Below, piece after piece: positions 32,989-44,967 of a stretch of DNA of 64,000 bases; position 1 is the first letter of the stretch; every line of letters starts with the position of its first letter. The notes beneath the pieces are model-generated. The model was not told where the DNA came from and searched no databases. It saw only the letters and a program-made list of their open reading frames with translations. Origin of the DNA: Seminavis robusta (Eukaryota; Bacillariophyta; Bacillariophyceae; Naviculales; Naviculaceae); contig CAICTM010000012.1 in assembly GCA_903772945.1 (NCBI GenBank), positions 62,001-126,000 on the forward strand, given 5' to 3'. A program made the translations under genes and the position numbers.

Positions 32989-35174
32989 CTAGGCGAAGGC
33001 ATCTCCATTGACAAAGGTTTTGATCATATCAAGGGCAACCTTGGGCTGATCAGATGGCACCATGTGTCCCGCGTCGTACCTGATTGGAATGAGTGAATGA
33101 ATGCGCTCCATGTGAGTTTCCTCGAACGGAGGAGCTCAAAACAACCATCTCCGTATGCTGAACAACAAATAACTTACACTTGCAAGAATGTGAACTTCTT
33201 GTCATCGGGGTTGACACGGGCAAGTCCTGCTCCCTTCCATTCTGGTCGCAAAAGACAAGTATGTGTGAGCGAAAGAGCAGCCCATCCGTCCACTGTCCAC
33301 CAGACACATTCATTTTACGTACCAGTGGGGGTGGCCTTTTGAAACCCTTCCGCGCCGCTCCAAGGCAATCCAACACTCCAGGCTTGATTGCCCAAATAGT
33401 TGCAGATAAAGTCGACATCGCCAGCATAAATCAAAACGGGGACGCCAGCCTTGTCCAACAAATCCAAAACAAAGGGACTGAAATCCTTCATCCAATCAGT
33501 GTGGAACTTCATGTTGATACCAAAGTTGCACGAATCCCAACGGTGCACATGAGAAGTGTCCACGCCCAACGCCTTCATGGTGGACTGCTTGTTGAGCCAA
33601 TCGGAAGTGGCAGAAAAGTCGTAGCAGAGAGGTGGTTTTTCACACTTTTTGCGGATATCGTAGGGGTTGAGTCCGGTCATTTGGTAAGGGCTGGTCAATC
33701 CCATGTTGCAGACGACAAAGGCAGTCTGACAGGCAAAGTTGTCAATGGCGTTGTCCCCCTTGTTGCATTGATGAATGAGCTTTTGGCATTTCGGCACCAC
33801 TGCTTTCATTGTTTCGTATGTGGCCTCGTCGACGACCTTGATGTGGTGGCTATTGTTGAATACCATTTGGGGGTAGTAGGCATACTGAACTTCGGGGTCC
33901 GTAAGACCATTTCCAATACCCAATCCACCCAGAGGCAGCTTGACGAAAGTGCTGTCTCCATCCTTCTCGGCAAGCATTTGATTTCCTTGCCAGACGCGGT
34001 GGGCAATCGCCGGTGCGTAGTGTCCTCCATACGACTCCCCGACAATGTACAAGAATGGATCCTTGCGGGCATACTGAGGATACGTCTGGAAGAAAGCCTG
34101 CAAGAAGAAGTAGGCATCCTCACTGATCATGGCTTCGTTGCTGTCATTTTCTTCCCCGTAGGAAAATCCCACTCCGGCAGGTTGATCCAACCACAAAACA
34201 TTGGCAGCTTCGGACCAACTGTAGGGGTTGACCTTTGTGGTGGCACCATCGTCATTGACTGAGCAGGGTCCATTTTCGGTCAAGAGAGCCAGAGTGGAAG
34301 AGCAGCCTGTCCAATCCACAACGAACCAAAAAATGAGATTCCACTCCCTCACTTGATAAAGATCCGCCAGGAACTAAATGAATAGTAACAAAAGTAACTT
34401 ACCAGGTCCACCAGTCAACCAGACAATGAATGGGACTTCGGCATCGTCTACTACATCCTCTTCCTTGGAAGGGCGCTTTTCAAACATCCAGAAAAATAGG
34501 TGCTTATCTATTGACGTTAGACGGGGAATGTGAGTTGACAAACCCTGCTTGCTGAAGCCACCACGAAAATTGATGCGCAACCAATCAAAAGCTTACCATT
34601 GTTCTCGTCATATTTGCTTCCTTTGATATCCATGTATCCACTATTTGTTTGATCGTTTGTATATTTGTTTGTATGGTAGCAAGAGAAAGAGAAAAGAAAG
34701 AAAATAAGAAAAGAAATCTCATCAGCATTGTAAACCATGACCAATCCAACCAAACCAAGAGCAAGCAAGGAAAGAAAAAAGTCACCTGATACTCTTGGAC
34801 GATCCATCACAAATGGCGTCATCTCCGGCCTCGTGAACCTTGTGCAACAAGCTGTGGGTGACATCTTCTTCCTCGACAAAGTTGAACGATGTGCGAGTCA
34901 ATCCCAATTCCTCATCTTTCAAGACATTCTCATCTTGGTCATTCGGCGACTCGCATTGAAAGACCGAAGGAGGAAGTTGTTCGGACTGTTCCTTGGAGAA
35001 GCAACCACTGGACACAGCTCGAGATTCACACCAGACACACGCATTGGAATCTTCATCCTTTGTCTTTTGACAAGTCGCTTTCGAAGTGGCACCCGAGCAA
35101 CTATCCACAGCACGCAAATGACCATGGACGGTGTTGGCCAACAGCAACAACGACGAGATGGCTGAAATCTTCAT
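32989..35174 (-). CDS. secreted serine carboxypeptidase, peptidase family S10 (six exons)
   Basis: Exons on the minus strand are 35174-34786, 34640-34597, 34507-34403, 34306-33323, 33241-33178 and 33079-32989; all joins keep frame and the total is 558 residues. A signal peptide (MKISAISSLLLLANTVHG) leads into a Cys-rich N-terminal block (SCSGATSKATC, CVWCES, SGCFSKEQ) that resembles the PSI-like region of other diatom S10 enzymes. The catalytic domain starts SISGYMDIKG, then KHLFFWMFE, the LTGGPGCSS oxyanion motif, LDQPAGVGFSYG, the catalytic Ser in GESYGGHYAP, the Asp in YAGDVDFICN, and the His in YDAGHMVPSDQP. All three catalytic residues and the Cys framework are present. The enzyme removes C-terminal residues from proteins in acidic compartments such as the vacuole or outside the cell. 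Confidence 0.95.
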
Positions 35175-35491
35175 GGTTTTCCTCCTCTGAATAATAATGA
35201 GGAATCTCTAAACGATGGCTTGTTTTCTTTCTTGCTTGCTGGGTCGGAGTGACACGAGGCAAAGCAGCAACGACAACACAAGACCGAACAGATCTGGCGA
35301 TGGATCTTTGTTGTTGTCACTGCGCTGTTGCATCGTACGTTCCGTCCGCAGTACATGTAGTGCAACGGTTGAATGAATCGAATAAATCGATCGACTCGAC
35401 TCATTCGATTGAACTTCATCCTTCGATCCGATTCGATTTGATTCGATTTGATTCGATTTGATTCGATTGTCAATTGGCTGACTTATTACTA
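35175..35491. other. promoter-side spacer with a GATTTGATTC repeat
   Basis: This is the leader and promoter side of the carboxypeptidase gene. A run of CGATTTGATT-type units lies at about 35429-35470. No gene is recognised. Confidence 0.5.
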
Positions 35492-35983
35492 GGGGTCTTC
35501 AATGTTGCTCTTTCAGATCACTTTTTTGCCCTCTTTTCTGGCCCTTGTGGGGGAGCCAGAAGAGGGGAAGGAAAGGGGTCTGAAGAGGAACCGGAGAGAT
35601 GCGGAGAGGGTTGGAAATGCAAAACGAGAACCCGACAGAATAATGACTGGACTGTCAAGCTGAAGTGACTTGCTCGCGAAAACTAACTTTTCTATTAAGT
35701 CTATTCTCCAATAGCATGTTCTTCGCGACTCCGATCTTCTGCGTCAGAGTTCTTCACGACTCCAATTGGCTTCAGAACTCTTTGGAAGGGCGAAAGATAA
35801 CCCAAAGAGTGAAGAAAGAAAAAATTGTGAGGGAAAGAACACCTAAAAAGGTGTTCTTTCAAAGAAGTTTTTTTCTTTCTTTTTGACTTCTCCGCCCCTT
35901 CTTTTCAAAACCTTCCACGCTCCCCCACAAGGGCCAGAAAAGAGGGCAAAAAAGTGATTCGAAAGAGCAACATTGAAGACCCC
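35492..35983. mobile_element. MITE with long inverted repeats and TA target (Tc1/mariner-like), 492 bp
   Basis: The ends are inverted repeats of about 65 bp that start GGGGTCTTCAATGTTGCTCT and match nearly perfectly. The flanks are TA on both sides (35490-35491 and 35984-35985), as in Tc1/mariner insertion. The interior is non-coding and holds a 9-11 bp stem (AAGAACACCT/AGGTGTTCTT) near 35836-35860. A non-autonomous element is the best reading. The near identity of the arms suggests recent mobility or a strong hairpin constraint. Confidence 0.8.
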
Positions 35984-36178
35984 TACTGTCTCCTCATACT
36001 GGAAATGTAGTCTAGGTAGCGGTACCGGTACAACTGGTACCAACACTTTTTAAAGGGGGTTTAGAGTAGGTAAATTATCTACAGAAGCCAGTGAGGGCCA
36101 GGTTGAAGCACAGAAGAGTTGCAATTCAGGACGAGCTAGGTTCCGTGGGATAAGGGACGATAAATTGAAGACCAGTTA

Positions 36179-36812
36179 GGGCATTCTCTAGTAGATTTGT
36201 TCGTCCTAAAACTCGTTCTAAGTTTATTTTAGAACGAAATTTTAGGACAAAAGCAATCTTTAACTCGAAATCGTCCTAAAATTCGTCCTATTTTTAGGAC
36301 GAATTTCTAAAACGAATAATTTTTTCGTCGTATTCCAATGAAATAGGACGAAATATTTCCACTTGTCCTAACACTCGTCCTAATATTTTTCGTCTAGTCT
36401 TTGGGTCTTCTGTGATGACATCATCTCAAGACTGAGTTAACAAGACTGAGTCTCAACACACAACTCACTCCTCGCTCCGCTTCGGGTATGCCTGCTAGAT
36501 AACTATCTACTAGCTAGCTAGCAAGTAGCCACACCATGGACCACGGAGGTGCTTTGTGGGAAGCCTCTAGCCACACTATCAGGACCACTTTAATAGGCTG
36601 ATAGAGGAGAGGTGCTTACAGGACGAGTTTTAAGACCAGTGTTTTAGAGAATGAACTTGTCCTTGTCCTAAAACTTGTCCTACCTAAGTCTGGTTTTAGA
36701 ACGAGTTTTTTAGAAATTGCCAATTCGTCCCAAAAATTCGTCCTAAGAGCACTGAATTTCTCGTCCTAAACTTAGGACGAGAAAATAGGACGAGAATGAG
36801 TAGAGAATGCCC
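36179..36812. mobile_element. PIF/Harbinger-like MITE, 634 bp
   Basis: The terminal repeats read GGGCATTCTCTA at both ends in opposite orientation. The flanking target duplication is TTA (36176-36178 and 36813-36815), as in PIF/Harbinger elements. Subterminal regions are packed with GTCCTAAAA and TTTTAGGACGAA words on both strands. No transposase frame is present. A CTAGCTAGCTAG run sits in the middle near 36510. Confidence 0.8.
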
Positions 36813-36815
36813 TTA

Positions 36816-38129
36816 GGGGGCCAAAGGGTTTGGCTTTGCGGGATCCACCGAGACCATGACATAAATGGCAATAGAGATCAGCTATGTATGAAAAACATCA
36901 TTTGAGAGTATGAGCACTGAATTTTGTTGGCATTGACAGAAGCAAGGCGTTGTAAAGGAGTTTTGGCTTCAGGAGCAAGCATGCCATCCAAACAGAAACA
37001 TCCAAACAAACCATAGTGCAGCATCTGCTAAAAGAGCGAAGCAAAAAAAGCAGCACCAGCATTCCAGCAGCCTATCCAAGCATTTTTAGCAGACAGCTTA
37101 ATTCTTGGCACTCAGTTTCCTCCTCACACTTTTCATCGTCACAGCTGCGATTGTCATCAGCACACTCGTCCCACTCCAGGGGTCCATGTAGAGCTCCTCA
37201 GACTCGATCTCTTAGAAAATACTTGTTCTCATCAAATCCAAGATGAGCTACCTTTAGGCTTCTGTTCCTCTCAGTGGTGGCCGTGGTCCGCTTGGATACC
37301 ATAGCCCAGCCCTGCAAGGCAGAGAATTTTCCCAGGCGACTGGATCTCCGCATTGTCTGCTTTGATCTTCTTTTCTTTTACTTCTGTTAAGATTTTCATT
37401 GGAGCTCAACAGTTTCATAACAGTGCCTTCGTTGAGTTTGATCTTGTGGGTGGGGCTACCGGTAGTACCGGTACTAGTAGATTCAATCTGGGAATCCACC
37501 AAGACTGCCTCGTTTTGGCTGCAGTTATCGGTTCAGATGTCCGGATCCCGTTGGAAATCATTGCTGTTGCCGTTGTGAAATGCCATGTTGGGTCTTTCCG
37601 ATGGAAGCGGTTCTTGTCCAGCTGGATTACCTCTTTGGATTGCTTGACATCAACGATGACAAATAATGAAACTAAAGCTTCAACAAATCTGGCTGAGGTT
37701 TATCGTCATCGCGCCGTTTCAGGTTGAAGTGCATAGGCCGATGACACCAGCTCAGTGGCCTGATTTGGAAGCTTCTAATAGATGAAGACCAACTGTTCCC
37801 ATAAGCTTCAATCTAGATGTTACCGGGTACACGTTATTTCCTGGGCACAGCACGAAGCTGTTGCTTCCACTCCCATGCAAAATGTATACTCCGAGCTCTT
37901 CTCCGCAGCCATTTGGAGCCGGATGCCAATATGTCGCCTCCGAAAGCAAAGGGTCCATCCGATCTTGGGTGGTGGAACGTATTCTGTTACACTCGCAAGG
38001 CCCATAGTTTGGTTTGCTTTTTGTCTTGGTCGTTTCAAAAAGTGTGGTTTGAGGTACAAGAGGATCGATTATGCTTTTGCAGGCAACTTATGCTTGTGCT
38101 GTTGCTCAACAAATCAACACTCATTCAGT
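36816..38129. other. intergenic spacer
   Basis: No convincing gene. Frames of 80-125 residues on both strands overlap each other and show no domains. A decayed gene on the minus strand cannot be excluded. Confidence 0.4.
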
Positions 38130-38567
38130 TCAGGCAGCTGCCGAAGTCACCACTGAAGAGAAGCTGCCCCGCCGTTGGGGTGGTCGAGGGGGGTCCAATT
38201 TGACGAGGGGTGTTTGACGGCGACGTTCGCACGGACCAAAACCTGCTTGTGTTGCACAGCTTCGACTGGGGGCACTTTGCCACCGGTGCTCAGGTGAGGG
38301 CATCTTTCGCTCGCTGTTTCTCAGCGCTTGGCGACCATTACTGTGTCGACGCCGTCTTCTGGATGTCTTCTTTGGTTTATCAGTTAGCATTATAGTTTGA
38401 TGACCACTCGGATTGTCCGCCACAATCGATATCGAAGAAGCCCCTTGAGAGCTGGGAAAGGAACCCCATTGTCGCGAAAAGATCTCCTGCAGAGGTGATT
38501 GCATGGTTTCTTGCCTGTTTGTGGTCTGCAGTTGTTGACTGTCTGGTGTTGCCTGTGTCTTAGCCAA
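38130..38567 (-). CDS. small basic disordered protein, uncertain
   Basis: An intact frame encodes 145 residues, rich in Ser, Arg, Gln and Pro, with a basic cluster (KPKKTSRRRRRHSNG) that could be a nuclear signal, and an RRQTPLVKLDPPRPPQRRG tail. I recognise no family. Codon use is plausible, but there is no supporting splice or domain evidence, and the stop lies just after SSVVTSAAA. It may be a real small gene or a chance frame. Confidence 0.35.
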   Translation of the reverse strand: MAKTQATPDSQQLQTTNRQETMQSPLQEIFSRQWGSFPSSQGASSISIVADNPSGHQTIMLTDKPKKTSRRRRRHSNGRQALRNSERKMPSPEHRWQSAPSRSCATQAGFGPCERRRQTPLVKLDPPRPPQRRGSFSSVVTSAAA

Positions 38568-39493
38568 AGTTTTTATGGCGCATCCAATGCTTCATCATGA
38601 GTCTTTGCTCTGAGCTCTGAGCCCTCTGGGCTCTGGGGTCAAAAGATTGCCAGACCGCGGACATGCGTAATATTAATACTGTACAGTATGAGATTCTGCA
38701 GTTAAGCAGTGAAGGAAGACTCGACTCGGCTGCGTCACTCCATTTCACTGTGCCGGTTCAGTAGACAGTATTTCCGAGATTTCTCCTTGATATTTTCCAG
38801 AACATCATGAGGGATCTAATTATAATACTAGTTCTGGTATCATTAATACTTCGAGATCAGCGAACACAAAAATTAATCCGTGCTTAACAACTTCATTAAC
38901 AGTGGCGCACCATAGATTTAAGGAGAAAGGATTCGATTCGAATGATTCTCCGAGAGAAGATCTTTTCCTATTTCCCATGGCAGAACGCTCGGAGAATCTG
39001 CTACCGTACTGAGTAGCTATTTTAATAGTGGTACGGGACTTGTTGTACGGTAACGGTACCGTAAAAGTATATCCCAGAACTGAGAGAAATACTGAGAGCC
39101 TGTACCTGTGGTAGCCATCCTACAGGAGGTATGGAGAGGTATCGAACACCTGGTGTATGCTTGGTTGTCGGTCGTTCGTTTATACCACTGATGAGGTCAC
39201 GTCCTCGCCTGTAAGAAAAATGAGGCTCGCACCTCTACTACTCACTGTTAAGATAACAAAAAGCACCTCTTTGGTTGAGCTCTCGAAAACCACTACGAAA
39301 AGTCGCTCGCTAGTGTAGCTAGCGCTAGTAGTAGCTACCACATATCAGTACGTTCGAAAAAGCACAAGTCCACGAAATCGCTACCGGCACGAAAAAGCAC
39401 AAGTCCACGAAAACGAAAAAGATCAAGTCCATGCATGTAACAAACTCACTATAAGGCATGGCTACCATGCTGATTAAACTAAGGTCAACTTTA
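38568..39493. other. intergenic spacer
   Basis: No gene is recognised. A direct repeat of CGAAAAAGCACAAGTCCACG occurs twice, at about 39354 and 39390, with a shorter third copy after it. The spacer is rich in GGTACCG-like palindromes near 39000-39065. Confidence 0.5.
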
Positions 39494-41746
39494 CTGAGCA
39501 CGAACAATACAAAGATCCTCATGCAGACTGCCCATAATGGTGTCCTGCTTGATGGCAGCAGTAATATTCAAAACACTTCCTTTGTAATGCTCCTCAATCT
39601 TGGAGATGACCCAGCTGGAGCTTTCTGAGCATTGACAAGTGTAGCCATGAGAGTCAGAGTGGCTTCCTCCTGAGTAGGTTGACTTGCAAGCCCTGATATC
39701 ATCAGCAGTGAAGTTCTTGGCTGGCTTTTTGCCACCAATACCATGCATCCACTCTTGCCAAGCAGACCAACAGTTCTGTACTTGGCTAGCTTGGAGGCCT
39801 ACTATCAGCAGGGGTGGTGGCCACAGCTTGTCTGTACCTGAGGCTAGTCTGGCCATCCGGCGAGTCCTTTCCACAGTCAACCCATTTCTAAAAAGATTAC
39901 CATCTAACCTGATCAGGTGTTGCCATCCTTGGAGGCTGAACAGCAATCCTAAACAGCATACAAAAATACATAGTTAGCAGCAGTAATAGCCATAGTTGCA
40001 ATAGCCAACAGCCACAAGTCCACACTTACCTGCAAATATTTCCATTGAGTTTCGTCAGCTCCGCGCCAAGCCAAGTCTCCAACCAACCTCTCAAAGCAGC
40101 AGCCGAACTGTCGCGGTCCTACCTTCTGCGCTATGAGCTGCTGGAGCTGGTTGTGCTGCGCAATAATCCTTGTCAGAATCTCCTCGTTCGTTCGTACCTG
40201 CTGTTGCGTTTGCATAGCCGTCACCTGCCGAGACTGATTGGCAACTTGACGAGTGCTTGCCTGGCCGGTCCGTTCCCGTAGTGCCACCAGCCGTGCCACC
40301 GCCGCCTCCCGTATCCATCGGCTCGATTTCGTTGATGTGGAGCTTGGTGTTGTGCGTCCAAATAGAGAGAGGCACTTTCACCACAGGGTTGACGCCAACA
40401 GGAACATCGCCTTGATGCGCTCGTACGCATGTTGGATCCTAACACGAACGGGAGGCTCCATCCTCTCCTCCCAAGATTCGTCAAGAGCAGCCCACAAAAG
40501 AGGCAGAGCCAAGTGAAGCGAAATGTCGTTGACACCGTCGTAAAACGCATGCGTCCTTGGCACCACATGCTCAATCAACCAGTCGGTAGTCACTCTCTTG
40601 GCATCCGGGTGTAGCTTGTAGGCAATAGGAGCCCCCATGCAAAGCTTTTCGGCAACACGAGCGTCGATCCAGGGCTGTTCAGGCGAAATGTAGGCATCAA
40701 CAACCCGTCCAGACAAGCGAGCCTTCCAGCGACCTCGAATGTCAACTTCGTCAGCAGAGCACCCATCCTCTTGCCAGAGTTGCAGCAAATTCCGAATGCT
40801 GTGACTCCCAAGAACAACCAGCAATGAGGAGCGCCACAGCCAGAAATGGAGCCGACAAAAAGACAGCCTTGAGAATGTTGCGGTAGGCTGCGTTGCAGTG
40901 CTTGGGAGCCAACTTAGGATCGCTTTCGGGAGTAAAGAGGAATGCATCTTCCCGACCAGCGGCGCCATACCGTAGTTGAAGGACGCCTCCATGTAATTCG
41001 CCAATCCGAGCATAGCACAAAAGTCGGTATCCATCGACCCAAGAATGATTTGGTCAGGGCATTGTCGTTCTTCCGAATATTCTTGGACCAATGCACCTTG
41101 CAACTGAGCGCAAAAGGGAAGTCTGGATGCGGCTTGTAGTCGGAATACTTCAACTTGGAGATGTCGTCCGTCCTGGTGATGAGATGGACTTGCTGCTTCA
41201 ACATGCAGGCTGTACGGATGGTCGATTCAAAGCTCCCTTTGCCGTAGAGTTCATGGACCACCTTGCGATACTCAGTTTCCGTCAAATCCCTGGTGGCACA
41301 GGACTTCTTCCCGCGGTGTTGAGTCTCGGCTTTCTTGACTTCCTTGACCACTTCGTTCACAGGATCGGACTTGGTTGGATTGCCGGAGGTTCCATTCCAT
41401 GTGGCACCTTTGATGGGCATGTAAAAGGAAATAGCCTTCTTGTCTTGCTCAAGAGTAGAGGAGCGGCAAGTTGGATTCTGCTCGAGGTCTTTGAAGTCAA
41501 CGTCCGTCGTACCATACGCACGCCATTTCAAGTAGTCGGCAACGTGGTGTGGTTGGATGCCGGCCAAAGCACTAGGTTGGAAGCGAGCCGCCTTGGTGTA
41601 TGTCCTCTTGTGCAGCCAGCTCATGAATTTGACGAAGAGACGATGGTAATCCCGGTTGTACTTGGGCTGTTCCGTGGTGCTTCAGGCAAATCCGGCACGT
41701 CTTCCAACCCAAAGGCTGCTCCAGCATTGGCATTGGCCATGGCCAT
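39494..41746 (-). pseudogene. Crypton-like tyrosine recombinase gene, decayed
   Basis: The coding remnant begins MAMANANAGAAFGLEDVPD at 41746 and continues with a SAM-like N-terminal domain (KYNRDYHRLFVKFMSWLHKR, HHVADYLKWRAYG) and a tyrosine-recombinase catalytic domain. The catalytic positions are visible in order: Arg in HLITRTDDISK, HxxR in GSHSIRNL, and Tyr in VVDAYISPEQPW. It ends with a coiled coil, an intron (GTAAGT donor at about 40029, TTTAG acceptor near 39954) and a C-terminal part resembling a GCR1-type domain (NCWSAWQEWMHGIGGKKPAK). That combination is typical of Crypton DNA transposons and their relatives. The reading frame changes at least four times (near 41640, 41075, 40960 and 40810), so it is a relic or a domesticated copy in decay. 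No terminal repeats were found, as expected for Cryptons. Confidence 0.7.
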
Positions 41747-43500
41747 GGTGGATGAATTGTTTGGTCAACTAAGCAATTGTTGGTTGAGCTGGAATTTTGG
41801 CAGAGTTCCTTTATAGAGTTGAAGGAATGAAAATAATGAGGAAAACTGAACTGAACTGAACTGAACTGAGTGTACGGAGACGATCGATCCTACGGGATTT
41901 CGGCGTTTTTTGCCTCTTTGCTTGAGTATACACGAACGATTCCTGCCTGATGATGAGAGTATCTTTCTGCAACGGTTGGATCGGATCTCATTGGAGGTAC
42001 GGTATGTTGGGTGTTACTTAACGGAATATTGGATCCTCTCAGTATGTGGTTGGTCTTTATTGGCGCTCCTTATATCTTCGCTGTTGCAGTTTATTTAATA
42101 TTGGGAGTCTTATTGAGAGGATCTTTGTTTCAATGACTGCCGATACCATAGACTTTCTACCTAGCATACCCTTATGGATCCTGAGGGTATGTAAGATCCA
42201 CTAAGTAGTAGTGTGAAGCACATACTGACACTGTGCAACTACTGTTGCAGAAACGTAGTACCGTACCGGTACCGTACCACCGCACCACTATGATACATGT
42301 ATGATCGTCAGACTTTATCAATCAGATAGCCACAAATTTAGCCACCATGTTAGCCATACCGGTACGGTAGTCAGCGCTCTTTTTAACAGTGCAAAGTGGA
42401 TCCAAATAAAATGCAAAACTGCACAATTTTATCCAGCAATTACGTAACAGCTTACGTAACTCTGTTTCGTCGAGCAAGGGGTAAGGTACTGCTGATGGAT
42501 GCTTTTCTGGCCATCTTCCTGACATCAGATTCTCACATCTACAGCGTACCCTCGTCATCTGCTTACAGCTAATGCATTACCTGGATGGGAAGAAAGGTGC
42601 AGTGAGCGAAGTCCCGGGAGTACCATAGACTGGAGAAGGAGCCGTCTTTTGTGCACTGGTGATGCAACGGCGAAATTATCTGGGACCTTCACAGCTTTCG
42701 GGACCGCAGGGACCAGACGCAGTAGAAATCCAGCATGTCAGGGTCTAGAAAACAAGAGTGTCAGTGTTGAACGGAAATAAAAAGTCCGCAAGCATCGAAG
42801 CTTAGTACGAAGGGCGGTGGTGGGTCCTCCTAAATCAGGAGACTCCTTAGCGAAAATAATCTTCCTAACAACTCCCAACGATATATGACTGCAGCCACCT
42901 GGTCCACTGTACCAGCTATCATAGAGAGGTAATACTCATTAGCTGATGGACTCAATTCAAATTTTCAATATGCATCGGACAGAGTCTTGAGTCCAGTCTT
43001 GTTGACTGTAACTGTAGCCACATGCGGTTGCCTTGGCCGAGGACAGTTTTGACCTGACAGAAACGCATGTAACTTTACTAGAGTCAAGCTAGCTAGAGTT
43101 CATGCAAAAGAGCTTCTTCAATACACTGTAGGAGAACACGCAGAAGCTTGCAGGTTGTTCGGTTCCAGACGATGCGGCAATATTGGATCGCCATCAGCTT
43201 GATACGACGTGCCCAGCTGGGGAATCCATTGGCGGCTTTGTTGAAAGAAAAGCTGACCAAACACTACGTAGCTAGTACCAAGCTGGGCTCTACAGTCGAA
43301 TGTTTTCCTGTCGAAGTAGATGACATCATCATGTTAGCTGTATAGCTGTGCCAACTACTAGTACTTTACCTGAGGTATCAATGTCATCGTTTCGTATTTT
43401 GTTCGTTTGCTGCCTTGCTACTCTTCGCTTCGCTTTGCTAGTCCAGCATTTCCAATCCAAACCCTTACTGTCAAATCAAATCACCGTATCTCATTTCATC
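41747..43500. other. intergenic spacer
   Basis: No gene is recognised. A run of ACTGA units lies at 41845-41870, and GTACCG palindromes cluster near 42255-42290. Short frames lack domains. Confidence 0.45.
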
Positions 43501-44967
43501 CTACAACCACTCGGACACGGCTTGTTTGGTCCAATCATATAGTTGATCTTGAATGTCTTGGTTGTATGTAATGGGAGATGGTATGCTTGGCTCCGCAATG
43601 GGCATGAGTTTTTGGAACGCCAAGACACTAAAGGCCATGATGAAAGATCCAAAGTCTCGCAATCCAAGGAGAAATGTCCATGGTGCCTAATTCGAGAAAG
43701 GCAGGCAAGCAGGAAGTCAAGTAGAAAGATCATGGTTGAGAAAGAGTTGCACAGGATGGTTTCTTTTCTTTTTGTGAAGTTCAACAAGAGCATTACTTAC
43801 ATGAGCCATTTCGTTGTGCATGACAACCATATTGAGTGCTCTGGAGTTGGAGAAGTAGTCATGTCCATCTTCCTTTGCAAACATGGCGTATAGAGTGGAA
43901 GCAATGCCCCAACCATTGTGTTGGAATCCCAAATTTGCAATGACGATGGTTCCAATAGGGTTGGGCATGATGTTGGTTGCAACCCATGCAGGACAAATGC
44001 TGTTACCAAACAACCATGCATCGAATCGAGTCGAGTGAGTAGTGCAAATAAATCAGAACGTGCGGTGAGAAATGAATCGAATCCACAGTCAACCATCATG
44101 TACTCGTATTTGACGTGAGCAACTCTCCATGCACGGTACCGATACGGACGGTACACACCTGACAATTCTAGCATTTTCCAAGTCGGGATTCCGCCTCTTT
44201 AACGCTCTGGCATGCAAAATCATGGCCAATTTGGTATTTCCATATCCTCGTTGCGTGCGAAAGAGTCCTCCCGTGCCTCCCACGTTACTGGCCTTGGGCG
44301 GGCTGTTGCTGTCGGTGCCTGTTGGAACCAAATCGGACCAATCTCCCACCCAATGAAAACTGGAAGACATTTGTGCCACAATGGGTTGATGTAAGGCTTG
44401 TTTCAATGCGGGTGCCAATTTTTCCGTCAACAAGAAGTGTGCCATGTAATTGACGCTCCAGATGCGATCGTATCCTTGTTGACTGGTGGGATTATCGAGC
44501 ATGAGGACTCCTTCGTGAATTCCGGCATTGTTGAGCAAAATGTCGATGCGACCCTGTGTCAATTCCAACAATTGATCTGCCGCCTGCGAGACGCTGTCCA
44601 AGTCGTTGTAATCCGCGACCACCGTGGTAACAGAGCCGGCATTGACAACGAATTCATCCTGCAAGACTTGTAATTTGGTGGCATTGCGTCCCAAACAAAA
44701 GACGTGTGCTCCCAACTTGGTCATGGCTTCGACAGTCCCACGTCCAATGCCCGATGTGGATCCACTAATGACGACGTGAATGCCAGTGAGCGGTGTCTTA
44801 TTATTATTGGTGTTTGTGTTAGTACCGGCATATCGGTTCGTCATTGGCAAGACAAATCCATCCCAATCCAGTTCTGGTTCGGGAGTGTTCAAGATAAAGG
44901 CCAAAAAGGCAACCACAATCACACCCACCCAGGGCAAGTATGGAAGGAGCTGTTGCGGTTTGCCCAT
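43501..44967 (-). CDS. membrane-anchored short-chain dehydrogenase/reductase (three exons)
   Basis: Exons are 44967-44159, 43999-43801 and 43686-43501, 397 residues in all. The joins restore ARIVSICPAWVATNI and AHAPWTFLL. An N-terminal hydrophobic helix (LPWVGVIVVAFLAFIL) is followed by a classical SDR fold: the nucleotide-binding ISGSTSGIG motif, LLNNAGIHEG, the catalytic Ser in AQMSSSFH, and YxxxK (GYGNTKLA). These residues support NAD(P)H-dependent oxidoreduction; the substrate, perhaps a lipid, retinoid-like molecule or sterol, is not visible. It resembles WW-domain-oxidoreductase and retinol-dehydrogenase-like SDRs in overall layout. I chose the ATG at 44967; an in-frame ATG at 45003 would add 12 residues. 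The gene is divergent to the acidic membrane protein gene. Confidence 0.9.

Noticed and set aside
33180-34262. A 360-residue plus-strand open frame
   Set aside because: It lies antisense to the carboxypeptidase exons, whose catalytic motifs and splice sites are unmistakable on the minus strand.
37016-37727. Overlapping frames on both strands between 37.0 and 37.7 kb as a gene
   Set aside because: The frames conflict, are short and show no domains. A decayed gene is possible but not supportable.
41091-41816. A 241-residue plus-strand frame
   Set aside because: It is antisense to the tyrosine-recombinase relic and has no domain of its own.
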